A stretch of 9,484 bases of DNA from the NCBI GenBank assembly GCA_021798235.1, contig JAJZMO010000107.1, positions 1 through 9,484 of the forward strand. The letters run 5' to 3'. The position numbers and the translations under genes are program-made. Source of the DNA: Acidobacteriota bacterium. GTDB taxonomy: Bacteria > Acidobacteriota > Terriglobia > Terriglobales > Acidobacteriaceae. The notes beneath the pieces are model-generated. The model had not been told where the DNA came from, did no database searches, and saw nothing but the letters and a program-made list of their open reading frames with translations. Below are positions 1-8,498 of this stretch, piece by piece (position 1 is the stretch's first letter; the number at the start of each line of letters is the position of its first letter).

Positions 1-40
1 CGTCCGCCGTTAACAAGCACCACGCATTGCTCACAATCGC

Positions 41-1003
41 TTACAAATGGGCGCGGCGCAATTCCACCGAGTGCAGGGCAAGCTCCCGTGCCGGGGGCCG
101 TGCCATGCGACAACAATTCCGCCCGCTATCCTTTGCCTCGTAGAGCGCCGCATCTACCTTGCGCAGCAACTCATCCGCGGGCAGTGCTGGCCAGTCGCTG
201 CTCATCAGCACTCCAAAACTCATCGTAATCGGGATTGGCCCCACATCCGAAGCGACTGGCTGACTCCCGATGGACATGCGAATCTCCTCAGCACGCGCCA
301 TCACCCCATCCGGGTCGCAATTGTTGAGCACGATCAGAAACTCCTCGCCGCCGTAACGTCCCACATAATCATAGGAGCGCACGGCTCCAGTCAGGCGACG
401 CGCCACTTCGCGCAGTACCTGGTCGCCGACTACGTGCCCCCGCGTGTCGTTGACCTGTTTGAAGTGATCGATGTCTCCCAAGAGCAGCATGGTGCAATCG
501 CGCTCGCGTGTGGAACGCGTCAACTCCTTGGTCAACAGCTCCATAATGATGCCGCGATTAAAGAGAGCCGTCAGCGAATCATGCGTAGCCTGATAGCGCA
601 TATTCTCGCGCGCTTCCACCAGGCTGTCTTCCAACTGCAATATGCGCAGCCCCGTGCGCAAGCGCGCTTTTAGCTCCTCCGGATTAAACGGCTTGATCAG
701 ATAATCATCCGCCCCGGATTCAAGACCTGCGACGATTTCTTGGGTGGAATTTTTTGATGTCAGCAGAATGATGTGTACATATTGCTGCTCGCGTTTTTGG
801 CGCACCTCGCGGCAGACGCTGGGGCCGTCCATCTTCGGCATCATCCAGTCGAGCAGCGCCAAGCGCGGCCCATCCATCCGGCACAATAACTCCGCTGCGG
901 CAACTCCATTGTCCACGGCGGTCACTTCATAGCCTGCACGTTCCAGCATGGAGCGCAGCAGATGCAGCGACATGTATTCGTCATCTGCGATGAGAATCTT
1001 CAT
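41..1003 (-). CDS. REC-GGDEF response regulator, probable diguanylate cyclase (PleD/WspR-like)
   Basis: Cytoplasmic output protein of 320 aa that should make cyclic-di-GMP from two GTP when its receiver is phosphorylated. The N-terminal receiver (about residues 1-120) has the acidic pair D7/D8, phosphoacceptor D52 in LLDWMMPKMDG, T82 and K104 in KPF. A short helical linker leads to a GGDEF domain (about 137-300) with DIDHFKQVND around 177-186 and an intact active-site GGEEF at 218-222. An RxxD inhibitory site (R209, D212) lies five residues before GGEEF, so product feedback inhibition is expected. There are no membrane segments. The ATG overlaps the TGA of the upstream HPt gene (ATGA), and a GGAG lies 7 nt before it at 1011-1014, which fixes the start and suggests translational coupling. 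It is the last gene of the operon and the natural final acceptor of phosphate from the HPt protein. The catalytic class is secure; the phosphorelay partner is inferred from gene order. Confidence 0.93.
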   Translation of the reverse strand: MKILIADDEYMSLHLLRSMLERAGYEVTAVDNGVAAAELLCRMDGPRLALLDWMMPKMDGPSVCREVRQKREQQYVHIILLTSKNSTQEIVAGLESGADDYLIKPFNPEELKARLRTGLRILQLEDSLVEARENMRYQATHDSLTALFNRGIIMELLTKELTRSTRERDCTMLLLGDIDHFKQVNDTRGHVVGDQVLREVARRLTGAVRSYDYVGRYGGEEFLIVLNNCDPDGVMARAEEIRMSIGSQPVASDVGPIPITMSFGVLMSSDWPALPADELLRKVDAALYEAKDSGRNCCRMARPPARELALHSVELRRAHL

Positions 1004-1368
1004 GCGGTTGCTCCAGAACTTTGCCCCAACTGGCTCCAGATTCTGGCCACGGCACGATCCAAGTCTGCAATCGCCTCAGCCAGTTCCCCTTGATTTTGCG
1101 TTTTGCCAGCCATTTCTACCCGCGCCGCAGCCAGTGCAGCTTGCGGCATGGCCAAGTTGGCGCACATCCCTTTCAAGGTATGCCCAGCGGAATGGATTTG
1201 CTGCATCTGGTTTTCATCCAGAGCCTGCTGTAACACTTGCCGCTGACGAGGATACTCTTCGCGGAACATATCGAGTAAGTCTTGCATCAATTCTCGATCA
1301 TTTTCCACACGCGCCAGCAACTCTTCGAAGTTAATATCCACGCTTTGCGATTGCATTTCGGTTGCCAT
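1000..1368 (-). CDS. HPt histidine phosphotransfer protein
   Basis: Small 122-aa helical protein with the HPt signature HSAGHTLKG. H63 is the expected phosphoacceptor, followed by K66 and G67, and the segment continues GMCANL as is usual for the family. Its role is to carry phosphate between receiver domains. It lies directly between a hybrid kinase with two receivers and a receiver-diguanylate cyclase, so it is most likely the shuttle between them. The ATG at 1368 gives a protein of normal HPt length starting MATEMQSQS. The frame is open further upstream to 1515, but that would overlap the kinase gene by over 100 bp and add a low-complexity leader unlike HPt proteins. The ribosome site before 1368 is only a G-rich tract about 10 nt away, so coupling to the kinase gene 32 nt upstream may help translation. 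The TGA overlaps the ATG of the next gene. Confidence 0.9.
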   Translation of the reverse strand: MATEMQSQSVDINFEELLARVENDRELMQDLLDMFREEYPRQRQVLQQALDENQMQQIHSAGHTLKGMCANLAMPQAALAAARVEMAGKTQNQGELAEAIADLDRAVARIWSQLGQSSGATA

Positions 1369-1400
1369 AATTTGTACGCCCCCCGAATCTTTTTCGGTTC

Positions 1401-3680
1401 TTAATGCACCAAGCTCTCCTCTGCTTTTGTCTGCTGGATGCGTTGGAGGACTTGATCCAATTCCTCCGTGCGAATGGGCTTCACCAAATACCCATCCATG
1501 CCTGCACTCAGGCACCGTTCTTGGTCTCCTTGCATTGCGTGCGCTGTCAACGCAACGATGACCTGGTGCGTCATCGTACCTTCTTCCATACTGCGAATGG
1601 CAAGTGTGGCCTCAATGCCGTCCATCACTGGCATTTGCACGTCCATGAGCACCAGATCAAACTTGGAGTGCTCCAAGGCATCCAGGGCTTCCCTCCCATT
1701 GACGGCCAAGGTGACCGCATGTCCTTTTTTCTCTAATAAGCGCAAGGCTAAGCGCTGGTTCACCAAGTTGTCTTCGACCAAGAGGACGTGCAATGCGGCC
1801 GCCGAATCGAGATGCTGCTGCTGTCCCAAAGGCGGCGTTGCCGCAGGGACATCGGCCAGCGCCGCAGACTGAGGCTGAAGCTCCACGATCATGGATTGCA
1901 GCAATTCCGACTGGCGAATGGGTTTGAGCAGACAGGCCCCAATCTGCAACGATTCCATTTGCGCGCGCTCCACAGGATGCGCTCCAGAACTCAGCAGCAA
2001 AATGCGTAGCGCTGCATAGGATGGGTTCTCCCGGATTTTTTCTGCCAACATCCGCCCATCCATCCTGGGCATGTGCATATCCGTCAACATCAACGCATAG
2101 GGATCGGAGGCGCAAGCCGCTTCTTGGATGGCATTCCAAGCCTCTTCTCCACTGGCCACGGCGTCATTGCGCAGGCCCCACCGCTGCAGCATCGCCTGCA
2201 AAATCTTTCGATTCGTTTCATTGTCGTCCACAATGAGAACACGCTTGCCCGCCAGGATTCGGCGCTCATTCGATTCCGCTACATCTTGTACTTGGTCTGG
2301 GCGCTTGGCCACACGCGCGGTAAACGTAAATCGACTGCCTTGGCCCAGACGGCTTTCCACACGGATTGCGCCACCCATCATCTGCACCAAACGCGCAGTA
2401 ATCGTAAGGCCAAGTCCAGAGCCGCCATACTGCCGCGTGGTGGAAGTATCCGCCTGGGTAAATGGATGAAAGATCTCCTGCATCTTTTCTGGCGCAATGC
2501 CAATACCCGTATCGAAGATCTCAAACCGCAATACCAGGAATTCCTCTCCACCCTGTTCCACCCCGACAGAGAGCATCACTTCGCCCGCATGAGTGAATTT
2601 GATGGCATTGCCCACGAGATTGAAGAGGATCTGACGCAGGCGCCCTGGATCGCCCACCACCCGCTGCGGAACCTCCGGCGCCACATCGCAGAGCAGTTCA
2701 AGTTTCTTTTCCGCTGCGCGTACCGCCAGGGTCTTCATGGCCATCTCCACGCAATCGCGCAGATCAAATTCCACCGATTCCAGAACAATCTTGCCCGCCT
2801 CGATCTTGGAAAAGTCCAAGATGTCATTAATCACATAGAGCAGCGTGTCGGCGGAAAACTGCACCGTCTCCAAATACTCCCGTTGCTCCAAAGTCAGGCT
2901 GGTGTCGAGCGCCAACTGCACCATGCCAATCACCCCGTTGAGCGGGGTGCGAATTTCATGGCTCATGTTGGCCAAGAATTCACTTTTCGCTTGGTTGGCC
3001 GCCTCAGCTGCAATGTGGGCCTTCACGATCTCTTGTTCCGCAATTTTTTGCTGCGTTATATCCCGGCCCATGCCGACGATGCCCACAATGGTTCCGTCTT
3101 CTTCTTGAAGCGGCACCTTGGTTGTCAGCAACCAGCGCTCGTTGCCCTGTTTGTCAAAAATCTGTTCTGCCTGGCTCACCAAATGTTTGCCGGTGCGAAT
3201 GATGTTTTGTTCATCCTGAAAAAATGGGCTGGCAACGGCTTTGGGATAGAAATCGAAGTCCGTTTTCCCCAACAAAATCTCCGGAGAGTCCACGCCCATA
3301 AACGCGGCCACGCTTCGGTTGGCCAACACAAACTCGCTCTTGCGATTCTTGGCGTAGATATGGTCTGGAATCGTCTCCGTCAGGGTGGCCGTAACGGCCT
3401 CAATCAACTTCAGATCGCACACCCCTGCATTGCGCCATCCCAATCGGCGCAGCACTCGGTACAACCCGCGCATCCAGGGGATCGATGCCAGGCCCACTGC
3501 AAGCCCAAATAGAAGCGTCGCCGCCAAAGCTCCGGCCCCCGAAGCAAGGCTTAGCCCTGGCATCCAGTGCCGCAAGCCATCCCAGGCAGCCAGCCCCAGC
3601 ACCACCAACAGGCCTGCCCCCAGCCGCGCACTGGCGTGTCCACCGAGCTTTACCTTCTTGTGGGCACTTTGTACTTGCAT
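1401..3680 (-). CDS. Membrane PAS hybrid histidine kinase (HisKA-HATPase-REC-REC)
   Basis: A 759-aa sensor kinase (counting from the ATG at 3680). Two hydrophobic segments near residues 21-36 and 45-68 should anchor it in the membrane with almost no periplasmic part. A PAS domain follows (about 95-211, ending [11 protein letters not shown]), so sensing is probably cytoplasmic. The HisKA domain carries H241 in [10 protein letters not shown]. The HATPase domain has the N box (N358 in NLVGNAIKF), DTGIGI (from D390) and GGSGLGL (419-425). Receiver 1 has D485/D486, phosphoacceptor D534 (LTDMHMP), S564 and K586. Receiver 2 has E636/D637, D680 (LMDVQMP), T712 and K734. All catalytic residues are present, so it should autophosphorylate and pass phosphate to its receivers. 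It lacks its own HPt domain, which is supplied by the next gene 32 nt downstream. A GTG at 3722 is an alternative start giving 773 aa; 3680 is preferred because of a clear ribosome site. The signal it detects is unknown. Confidence 0.93.
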   Translation of the reverse strand: MQVQSAHKKVKLGGHASARLGAGLLVVLGLAAWDGLRHWMPGLSLASGAGALAATLLFGLAVGLASIPWMRGLYRVLRRLGWRNAGVCDLKLIEAVTATLTETIPDHIYAKNRKSEFVLANRSVAAFMGVDSPEILLGKTDFDFYPKAVASPFFQDEQNIIRTGKHLVSQAEQIFDKQGNERWLLTTKVPLQEEDGTIVGIVGMGRDITQQKIAEQEIVKAHIAAEAANQAKSEFLANMSHEIRTPLNGVIGMVQLALDTSLTLEQREYLETVQFSADTLLYVINDILDFSKIEAGKIVLESVEFDLRDCVEMAMKTLAVRAAEKKLELLCDVAPEVPQRVVGDPGRLRQILFNLVGNAIKFTHAGEVMLSVGVEQGGEEFLVLRFEIFDTGIGIAPEKMQEIFHPFTQADTSTTRQYGGSGLGLTITARLVQMMGGAIRVESRLGQGSRFTFTARVAKRPDQVQDVAESNERRILAGKRVLIVDDNETNRKILQAMLQRWGLRNDAVASGEEAWNAIQEAACASDPYALMLTDMHMPRMDGRMLAEKIRENPSYAALRILLLSSGAHPVERAQMESLQIGACLLKPIRQSELLQSMIVELQPQSAALADVPAATPPLGQQQHLDSAAALHVLLVEDNLVNQRLALRLLEKKGHAVTLAVNGREALDALEHSKFDLVLMDVQMPVMDGIEATLAIRSMEEGTMTHQVIVALTAHAMQGDQERCLSAGMDGYLVKPIRTEELDQVLQRIQQTKAEESLVH

Positions 3681-3685
3681 GCCTG

Positions 3686-3698
3686 CTTCCTCGCCTCC
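3686..3698 (-). promoter_or_regulatory. Ribosome binding site deciding the hybrid kinase start
   Basis: The minus strand reads GGAGGCGAGGAAG here. The GAGG core sits 8 nt before the ATG at 3680. The alternative GTG at 3722 and ATG at 3710 have no comparable purine tract at a suitable distance, so this site favours the 759-aa start. Confidence 0.55.
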
Positions 3699-3727
3699 AA
3701 CCCTGTGCATCCCCGACAACACAACCG

Positions 3728-5926
3728 CTATCGACGCACATCTGCCTTATCGGCACGCACCTGCGGAAACGCGAGCAATCCCGGCTCCACCGGAGATGGC
3801 ATCGGCCCTTCGTGGGACTGCAGGTTGGCTAGAAATTCCAAAACCGGCTGGGGTTGCCCAAAATAAAAGCCTTGAAAGCGCGTGCATCCCCGTGCAGCCA
3901 GAAATTCCAATTGTGCCTTGGTCTCCACGCCTTCGGCCACCACTTCCAGCCCTAGCTGGGCTGTAATCGACAAAATGGCATCGATCAACACAGCATGGTT
4001 GGCGTCCTTGGGTGCAGATTGCACAAAGCTGCGATCAATCTTTAACTCGTCCAACGGCAGCGTTTGCAGATAGAACAAGCAGGAATAGCCCGTGCCAAAA
4101 TCATCAATGGAAATGCGCACGCCCAAGGCGCGCACCTCCTCCAACACCTGCACCACGCTGTCCATGCGCGACAGAAACTGGCCCTCCGTCACCTCCAGGG
4201 TCAGCCGCCCGGCGGGAGCTCCCGTCTCCTCCAGAATCCTGCGTACAAGCGCGGCAAATCCCGGTTGCCGCACCTGCCGCGGGCTGACATTGACGGAGAG
4301 CGAATACTGCTGGCTCAGATGTGCGGTCTGCGCCAACAAGATGCAGCTTTGCCGCAGCACCCACTCCCCAATCTCCAAGATGGCTCCGCTCTCCTCCGCC
4401 AGAGGAATAAAAATATCCGGCGCAACCGGCCCCAGACCGGGATGCTCCCAGCGCAACAAAACTTCGGCACCCCGAATCCCGCCCTGCGCGTTGCACTTGG
4501 CCTGCATTGCCAAGGAAAACTCATTCCGGGCCAGCGCACCGCGCAGCGGCTGGTCAAAGGCACGACGACGGCGCAGATCGGTCGCCATCTCTTTCGTAAA
4601 GATGCTCATCCCGTCCCGCCCAGACTCCTTGCTCCGATGCAGTGCGATGTCGGCTTGGCGCAGAATCTCCTCGGCTCCCGCCTGATCCGGCGTGGGAAAG
4701 AGTGCAATGCCCAGGCTCACCGAAACGGATGCATCCCCGCCCGGCAGCTTCACCAAATCCGAGGCCAGCAAACGCAACTTCTGCACCACGCGCTCGACGG
4801 CGCGCAGGGCCGCCTCCTGCGTCAGGCCCAAGTCTTCCAACACCACCACAAATTCATCCCCGCCATACCGGGCCACCGTGTCGCGCTTGCGCAACCCCAC
4901 ACTCAGCCGCTGGCCGATGGTGCGCAGGAAGAAATCTCCGGCAGCATATCCATACAAGTCATTGATGGGGTTGAAGTGATCCAAGTCCAGCAACACGGCC
5001 GCACCCCATTGCCGACACCCCTGTGCGGCCAAAAATGCCTGCTGCAACCGCTCCATCAATTGCGCGCGATTCCACAGTCCGGTCAGAGGATCAAAGTGCT
5101 CCAACCGCTGCATCTGCAGCCGCATCCGCTCCTGCGCCAGTTCTCTGCCCAACGCTGCGCCCAGCATGTCGAGGACATCCCGCGTCACGGCATGCACATG
5201 CACCTGCACCTCGGTCTCCATGTCCAGCGCCCCCTCCAGCACGCCATGGCTCAACAAAGGAATCAGGCAATGTCCATGCGGAGTGGGCCGCGCGGAGTTT
5301 CCAGAGAGTGCTGGACAAACGCCCGTGACCAGGATCTGCCCCGCCGCTGCTGCCGCTGAGGACAGGTACGCATTCAGACTTTCGCAGCAGGCCGTGTGCT
5401 CTGCGTCGTGCGCATCCGTTCCGCCTCCGTTCGCCATGCCCACCACCGACCATGTCGCCTCGCTGCAACCGGAGGAATCGGACTGCGCAGCATCGGGATC
5501 CTGCCGGTTGCCCCCCGCAGGCCACTCGGTCCGACCAATCAGAATGGCCCGCGTACAAGGGATGGCTTTGGATTGCACACAGAGATCCTGCAGCACGCGC
5601 TGCATCCGCGAGGCAAAGCTACCCTCCTCGTCCAGATGCCGGTGCATGTGTAGTAAAAACCTTGCCAAGCGGGCATGTCCGCCACGGACGCGATTGACCT
5701 CACGCAGCGCATAGACCAACACCGCCAGCAGGAACCCGGCCAGCCCCGGCAGCATCCAAAATTCTGCGGAGGAGATCGAAGCCCAATTTTGCCCCCCTAC
5801 GCCCGCCCAGGAAAGCCCCATCCACTCCACCCCAACCAGCAACAACATTAGACACAGCCCAGCCAACAGGCCTTCCCCGACAAAACGTTTCGATAGAACA
5901 ATTTTGTTGTTGCGCTGGAGTGGCAT
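3728..5926 (-). CDS. Membrane-anchored GGDEF-EAL protein (dual cyclic-di-GMP cyclase/phosphodiesterase)
   Basis: A 732-aa first gene of the signalling operon. Two hydrophobic helices (about 17-35 and 56-74) flank a loop of about 20 residues. Residues 90-260 look like a degenerate GAF-type sensor containing a low-complexity stretch with many Cys, His, Ala and Ser residues (about 132-215). A helical linker leads to GGDEF (about 276-443) with D314 and D316, GGDEF at 355-359, an RxxD inhibitory site at R346-D349, and K433/R437. The lysine usually following DxDxF is replaced by N319. The EAL domain (about 455-705) has EVL in place of EAL at 488-490 but keeps E488, N546, E578, the DDFGTGYS loop (D608, D609), K629, E665 and Q685, the usual metal and catalytic residues. 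Both activities are therefore possible; which dominates cannot be read from sequence. The ATG has GGAG 6 nt upstream. It could set c-di-GMP locally, opposing or reinforcing the cyclase at the operon's end. Confidence 0.92.
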   Translation of the reverse strand: MPLQRNNKIVLSKRFVGEGLLAGLCLMLLLVGVEWMGLSWAGVGGQNWASISSAEFWMLPGLAGFLLAVLVYALREVNRVRGGHARLARFLLHMHRHLDEEGSFASRMQRVLQDLCVQSKAIPCTRAILIGRTEWPAGGNRQDPDAAQSDSSGCSEATWSVVGMANGGGTDAHDAEHTACCESLNAYLSSAAAAAGQILVTGVCPALSGNSARPTPHGHCLIPLLSHGVLEGALDMETEVQVHVHAVTRDVLDMLGAALGRELAQERMRLQMQRLEHFDPLTGLWNRAQLMERLQQAFLAAQGCRQWGAAVLLDLDHFNPINDLYGYAAGDFFLRTIGQRLSVGLRKRDTVARYGGDEFVVVLEDLGLTQEAALRAVERVVQKLRLLASDLVKLPGGDASVSVSLGIALFPTPDQAGAEEILRQADIALHRSKESGRDGMSIFTKEMATDLRRRRAFDQPLRGALARNEFSLAMQAKCNAQGGIRGAEVLLRWEHPGLGPVAPDIFIPLAEESGAILEIGEWVLRQSCILLAQTAHLSQQYSLSVNVSPRQVRQPGFAALVRRILEETGAPAGRLTLEVTEGQFLSRMDSVVQVLEEVRALGVRISIDDFGTGYSCLFYLQTLPLDELKIDRSFVQSAPKDANHAVLIDAILSITAQLGLEVVAEGVETKAQLEFLAARGCTRFQGFYFGQPQPVLEFLANLQSHEGPMPSPVEPGLLAFPQVRADKADVRR

Positions 5927-6160
5927 CGTTGGCTCCGCCTAGCCTATCCCATCACAATAGTCCAGAAAGGGGATTTTCGGCGGTCAATTGTTGCAAATTC
6001 AGGGAGAAATTCCGCTTTTAGGCAACGCGAGCCAGCGCTTTCCCACTTTGCAGCCATGCAATACCCAAGCCATGACGGAATTTTGGCCCCATTTCCCAAT
6101 GGCATCGGCCCCGGATCGGCCCACGCGCGGCTGGAGGAGCATGCGCCGGAAGAACTGGAC

Positions 6161-6237
<77 letters not shown>

Positions 6238-6337
6238 CCACGGGCAGCTTGCGCTACCTTCAGTCTATCGCAGATCCAGCCCCGCGTTCCTCGAACTCCC
6301 CCAGCGAACGCGCGCACTTTCTTCTGGAGCAAATTGG

Positions 6338-6343
6338 TAGACT
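6338..6343 (+). promoter_or_regulatory. Possible -10 element (TAGACT) for a leaderless deacetylase mRNA
   Basis: TAGACT fits the TANNNT form of a -10 box and ends 5 nt before the GTG at 6349, so transcription would begin at or next to the start codon. No Shine-Dalgarno lies at the usual distance; the only GGAG (6326-6329) is about 19 nt away. The hexamer 17 nt upstream (CACTTT) is a poor -35, so this is tentative. Confidence 0.3.
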
Positions 6344-6348
6344 GAGCC

Positions 6349-7218
6349 GTGCGCTCCCTCATCCTCAACGCAGATGACTTTGGCCTGACGCCGGGCATCA
6401 ATCGAGCCGTTCTGGAACTGCATCAGTCAGGCGCATTGACCTCGGCCACGCTGATGGCCGCCGCCCCAGCCTTTGCCGCTGCAGTCGAGATGGCGCAGAC
6501 GCATCCATCGCTTGGGGTCGGCTGCCACGTTGTATTGGTGGACGGCGAGCCGACTGCGCCGCCGGATGCCATCTCCACGCTGCTCGACCCAGCCAGTCCG
6601 CAGCCCGCTTTTTATCCCACGCTGGGCGGTTTTCTGCGTGCGCTTTTTTGGGGCCGCATCGATCCCCTGCATATTGAGCGCGAGGCCGCCGCGCAAATCG
6701 CCAAGCTGCGCGCGCACGGCATCCAGCCCACGCACGTCGACACGCATAAACACACGCACATGTTCCCACGCGTTCTGCTGCCCGTGTTGCGCGCCGCGCA
6801 AGGCCAAGGCGTGCGCGCCATTCGCAATCCCTTTGAACCCGCGTGGAGTGTGCAGGCAACCCCACAGGCCCCGCTGGCTCGCCGCGCGGAGGTGCATCTG
6901 CTGCGCTCACTGCGCACTCGATTCCTGCGCGCCGTCCGCGCTGCAAGCCTGCGCACCCCCGAAGGCAGCCTGGGCGTGCTGGCAACCGGAACGCTCGATG
7001 CTCCAGCGCTGCGCGCCATCCTCGCCCGGGTTCCCGCAGGCACGTGGGAGCTGGTCTGCCATCCCGCACAGGTCGACGATGCGCTGCGCGCAACCCGCAC
7101 GCGCTTGCTTGGCTCCCGGCAGGTGGAGTTGCAGGCGCTGCTCGCCGTATTTGCGCACAATGGGGAACCGAACGCCATCCCAGAAACGCAGCGCATCCAC
7201 TTCGGCCATCTCCCCTGA
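6349..7218 (+). CDS. ChbG/HpnK (YdjC)-family carbohydrate deacetylase
   Basis: A 289-aa protein of the YdjC/ChbG/HpnK family of metal-dependent deacetylases that remove acetyl groups from N-acetylated sugars. The signature NADDFGLTPG is at 7-16, with D9/D10. GCHVVLVDGEP at 58-68 supplies H60. HVDTHKHTHMFP at 129-140 supplies H133 and H135, typical metal ligands. The C-terminal LVCHPA provides H238. There is no signal peptide or membrane segment, so it is cytoplasmic. Length and motif order match the family. The start is a GTG at 6349; the conserved N-terminal strand begins immediately, so no upstream start is needed. There is no clear ribosome site, and a TANNNT box sits just before the GTG. 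bshA starts 105 nt downstream on the same strand, so the two may be co-transcribed. The substrate is unknown: hopanoid-linked sugars (HpnK), chito-oligosaccharides (ChbG) or another GlcNAc conjugate are all possible. Confidence 0.88.
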   Translation: MRSLILNADDFGLTPGINRAVLELHQSGALTSATLMAAAPAFAAAVEMAQTHPSLGVGCHVVLVDGEPTAPPDAISTLLDPASPQPAFYPTLGGFLRALFWGRIDPLHIEREAAAQIAKLRAHGIQPTHVDTHKHTHMFPRVLLPVLRAAQGQGVRAIRNPFEPAWSVQATPQAPLARRAEVHLLRSLRTRFLRAVRAASLRTPEGSLGVLATGTLDAPALRAILARVPAGTWELVCHPAQVDDALRATRTRLLGSRQVELQALLAVFAHNGEPNAIPETQRIHFGHLP

Positions 7219-7323
7219 TAATGCGCGGAAAAATGCACCGCTGTGTATGGAGCCAAAGTGCGACACGCTGCATCCAATGCTGCAGCGAGCAGCGAATCCT
7301 TCACCCCAACCCCACGGAGCCGC

Positions 7324-8466
7324 ATGAAGATTGGCATCACCTGTTATCCGACCTATGGCGGCAGCGGCGTAGTTGCCACCGAGCTGGGCATTGAACTGGC
7401 CGAGCGCGGCCACGAAGTACACTTCATCTCCTACGCGCAGCCGTTCCGTCTTGCCGGACGCGAGAGCCGCATCCGCTTTCATGAAGTGCCCGTCACCAAC
7501 TACCCGCTCTTCGAGTTTCCCCCTTACGACCTGGCGCTGGCCACACGCATGGCCGAGGTCGCCGAGTACTCTGACCTGGACCTGCTGCATGTACACTACG
7601 CGATTCCGCATTCGGTCAGCGCGCTGCTGGCCCGGCAAATGCTGGCGCGCACGGGCCGCCGCCTGCCCTTTGTCACCACGCTGCATGGCACCGACATCAC
7701 GCTGGTCGGCGCCGACCGCGCCTACCTGCCCATCACGCGCTATGCAATTGAGGAGAGCGACGGCGTCACGGCCATCTCCGACTACCTACGCCAAAAAACG
7801 GTGGACACCTTTGGCGTGCAGCGCGAGATTGCCGTTATCTCCAACTTCGTGAACTGCGATCTGTATCTGCGCAACCGCCCGGCTGCGGAGCGCCTGCGCG
7901 CACAATATGCGCAGCCAGAGGAACGGCTGCTGGTACACCTGTCGAACTTCCGCCCCGTCAAGCGCGTGCGCGACGTGATCGAAATTTTTGCCCGCGTCGC
8001 CGCACAAATGCCGGCGCGCTTGCTCATGGTCGGCGACGGCCCGGAGCGCTCCATGGCGGAGTGGCTGGCCATGCACCTGAAAATTCACGACCGCGTCCAC
8101 TTCCTCGGCAAAATGGAAAGCATTCACGAATTGCTGCCTGTGGCCGACCTGATGCTGATGCCGAGCGAGTTGGAATCCTTCGGCCTGGCCGCGCTGGAAG
8201 CCATGGCCTGCGAGGTGCCCACCATCGGCACGGACGTCGGCGGCATGCCCGAACTGATCGAGCACAACGTGACCGGCATGCTCTTCCCTGTCGGCGCTGT
8301 TGCGGAGATGAGCGAGGCGGCCATCGCGCTGCTCCGCGACCCGGAGCGCCTGCAAACCATGGCCAAGGCCGCGCGTTGTGAGGCCCAGCGCACCTTTTGC
8401 GCCTCGCGCGTCATCGCCAGCTATGAGCGGTTTTATGAGTCCGTGCTCAATGGCCCGACACAATAG
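7324..8466 (+). CDS. bshA: N-acetyl-alpha-D-glucosaminyl L-malate synthase BshA
   Basis: A 380-aa GT4 glycosyltransferase that joins UDP-GlcNAc and L-malate to make GlcNAc-malate, the first step of bacillithiol synthesis in the cytoplasm. The N-terminus KIGITCYPTYGGSGVVATELG (residues 2-22), followed by HEVHFISYAQPFRL, is characteristic of BshA. Further family motifs are LHVHYAIPHS (88-97), TLHGTDITLVG (119-129), SNFRPVKR (207-214), VGDGPE (236-241) and the retaining-GT EX7E motif with E284 and E292 in ESFGLAALEAMA. Length matches the usual 375-385 aa. The ATG at 7324 is chosen because it starts exactly at the conserved strand and has GGAG 4 nt upstream; the open frame from 7243 adds an unrelated leader. 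It follows the deacetylase gene by 105 nt. Bacillithiol synthesis also needs BshB (PIG-L/LmbE-type deacetylase) and BshC, neither of which is in this window. Confidence 0.95.
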   Translation: MKIGITCYPTYGGSGVVATELGIELAERGHEVHFISYAQPFRLAGRESRIRFHEVPVTNYPLFEFPPYDLALATRMAEVAEYSDLDLLHVHYAIPHSVSALLARQMLARTGRRLPFVTTLHGTDITLVGADRAYLPITRYAIEESDGVTAISDYLRQKTVDTFGVQREIAVISNFVNCDLYLRNRPAAERLRAQYAQPEERLLVHLSNFRPVKRVRDVIEIFARVAAQMPARLLMVGDGPERSMAEWLAMHLKIHDRVHFLGKMESIHELLPVADLMLMPSELESFGLAALEAMACEVPTIGTDVGGMPELIEHNVTGMLFPVGAVAEMSEAAIALLRDPERLQTMAKAARCEAQRTFCASRVIASYERFYESVLNGPTQ

Positions 8467-8498
8467 CCCATCTTCAGCCCAGCATTCAAAAATTATGC

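Noticed and set aside
2073..3512. Long plus-strand open frame (479 codons) antisense to the hybrid kinase gene
   Set aside because: It lies wholly opposite a gene with clear kinase motifs, and its translation is rich in His, Gln and Arg with no recognisable domain; it is a codon-bias shadow.
4064..5359. Plus-strand open frame (431 codons) opposite the GGDEF-EAL gene
   Set aside because: The composition is typical of antisense translation of a GC-rich gene and there are no motifs; the minus strand holds the real domains.
5954..5987. Possible promoter for the signalling operon: TTGACC (5982-5987) and TATTGT (5954-5959) on the minus strand
   Set aside because: The spacer is 22 nt, too long for a standard sigma-70 promoter, and no better-spaced pair is visible.
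6081..6124. Possible hairpin in the gap after the tRNA (CCATT/AATGG with GGCC on either side)
   Set aside because: The stem is short and interrupted, and no T-run follows in the direction of tRNA transcription, so it is not supported as a terminator.
7268..7287. GCTGCA...TGCAGC inverted repeat between the deacetylase gene and bshA
   Set aside because: The arms are only 6 bp and are common by chance in GC-rich DNA; no operator family is recognised.
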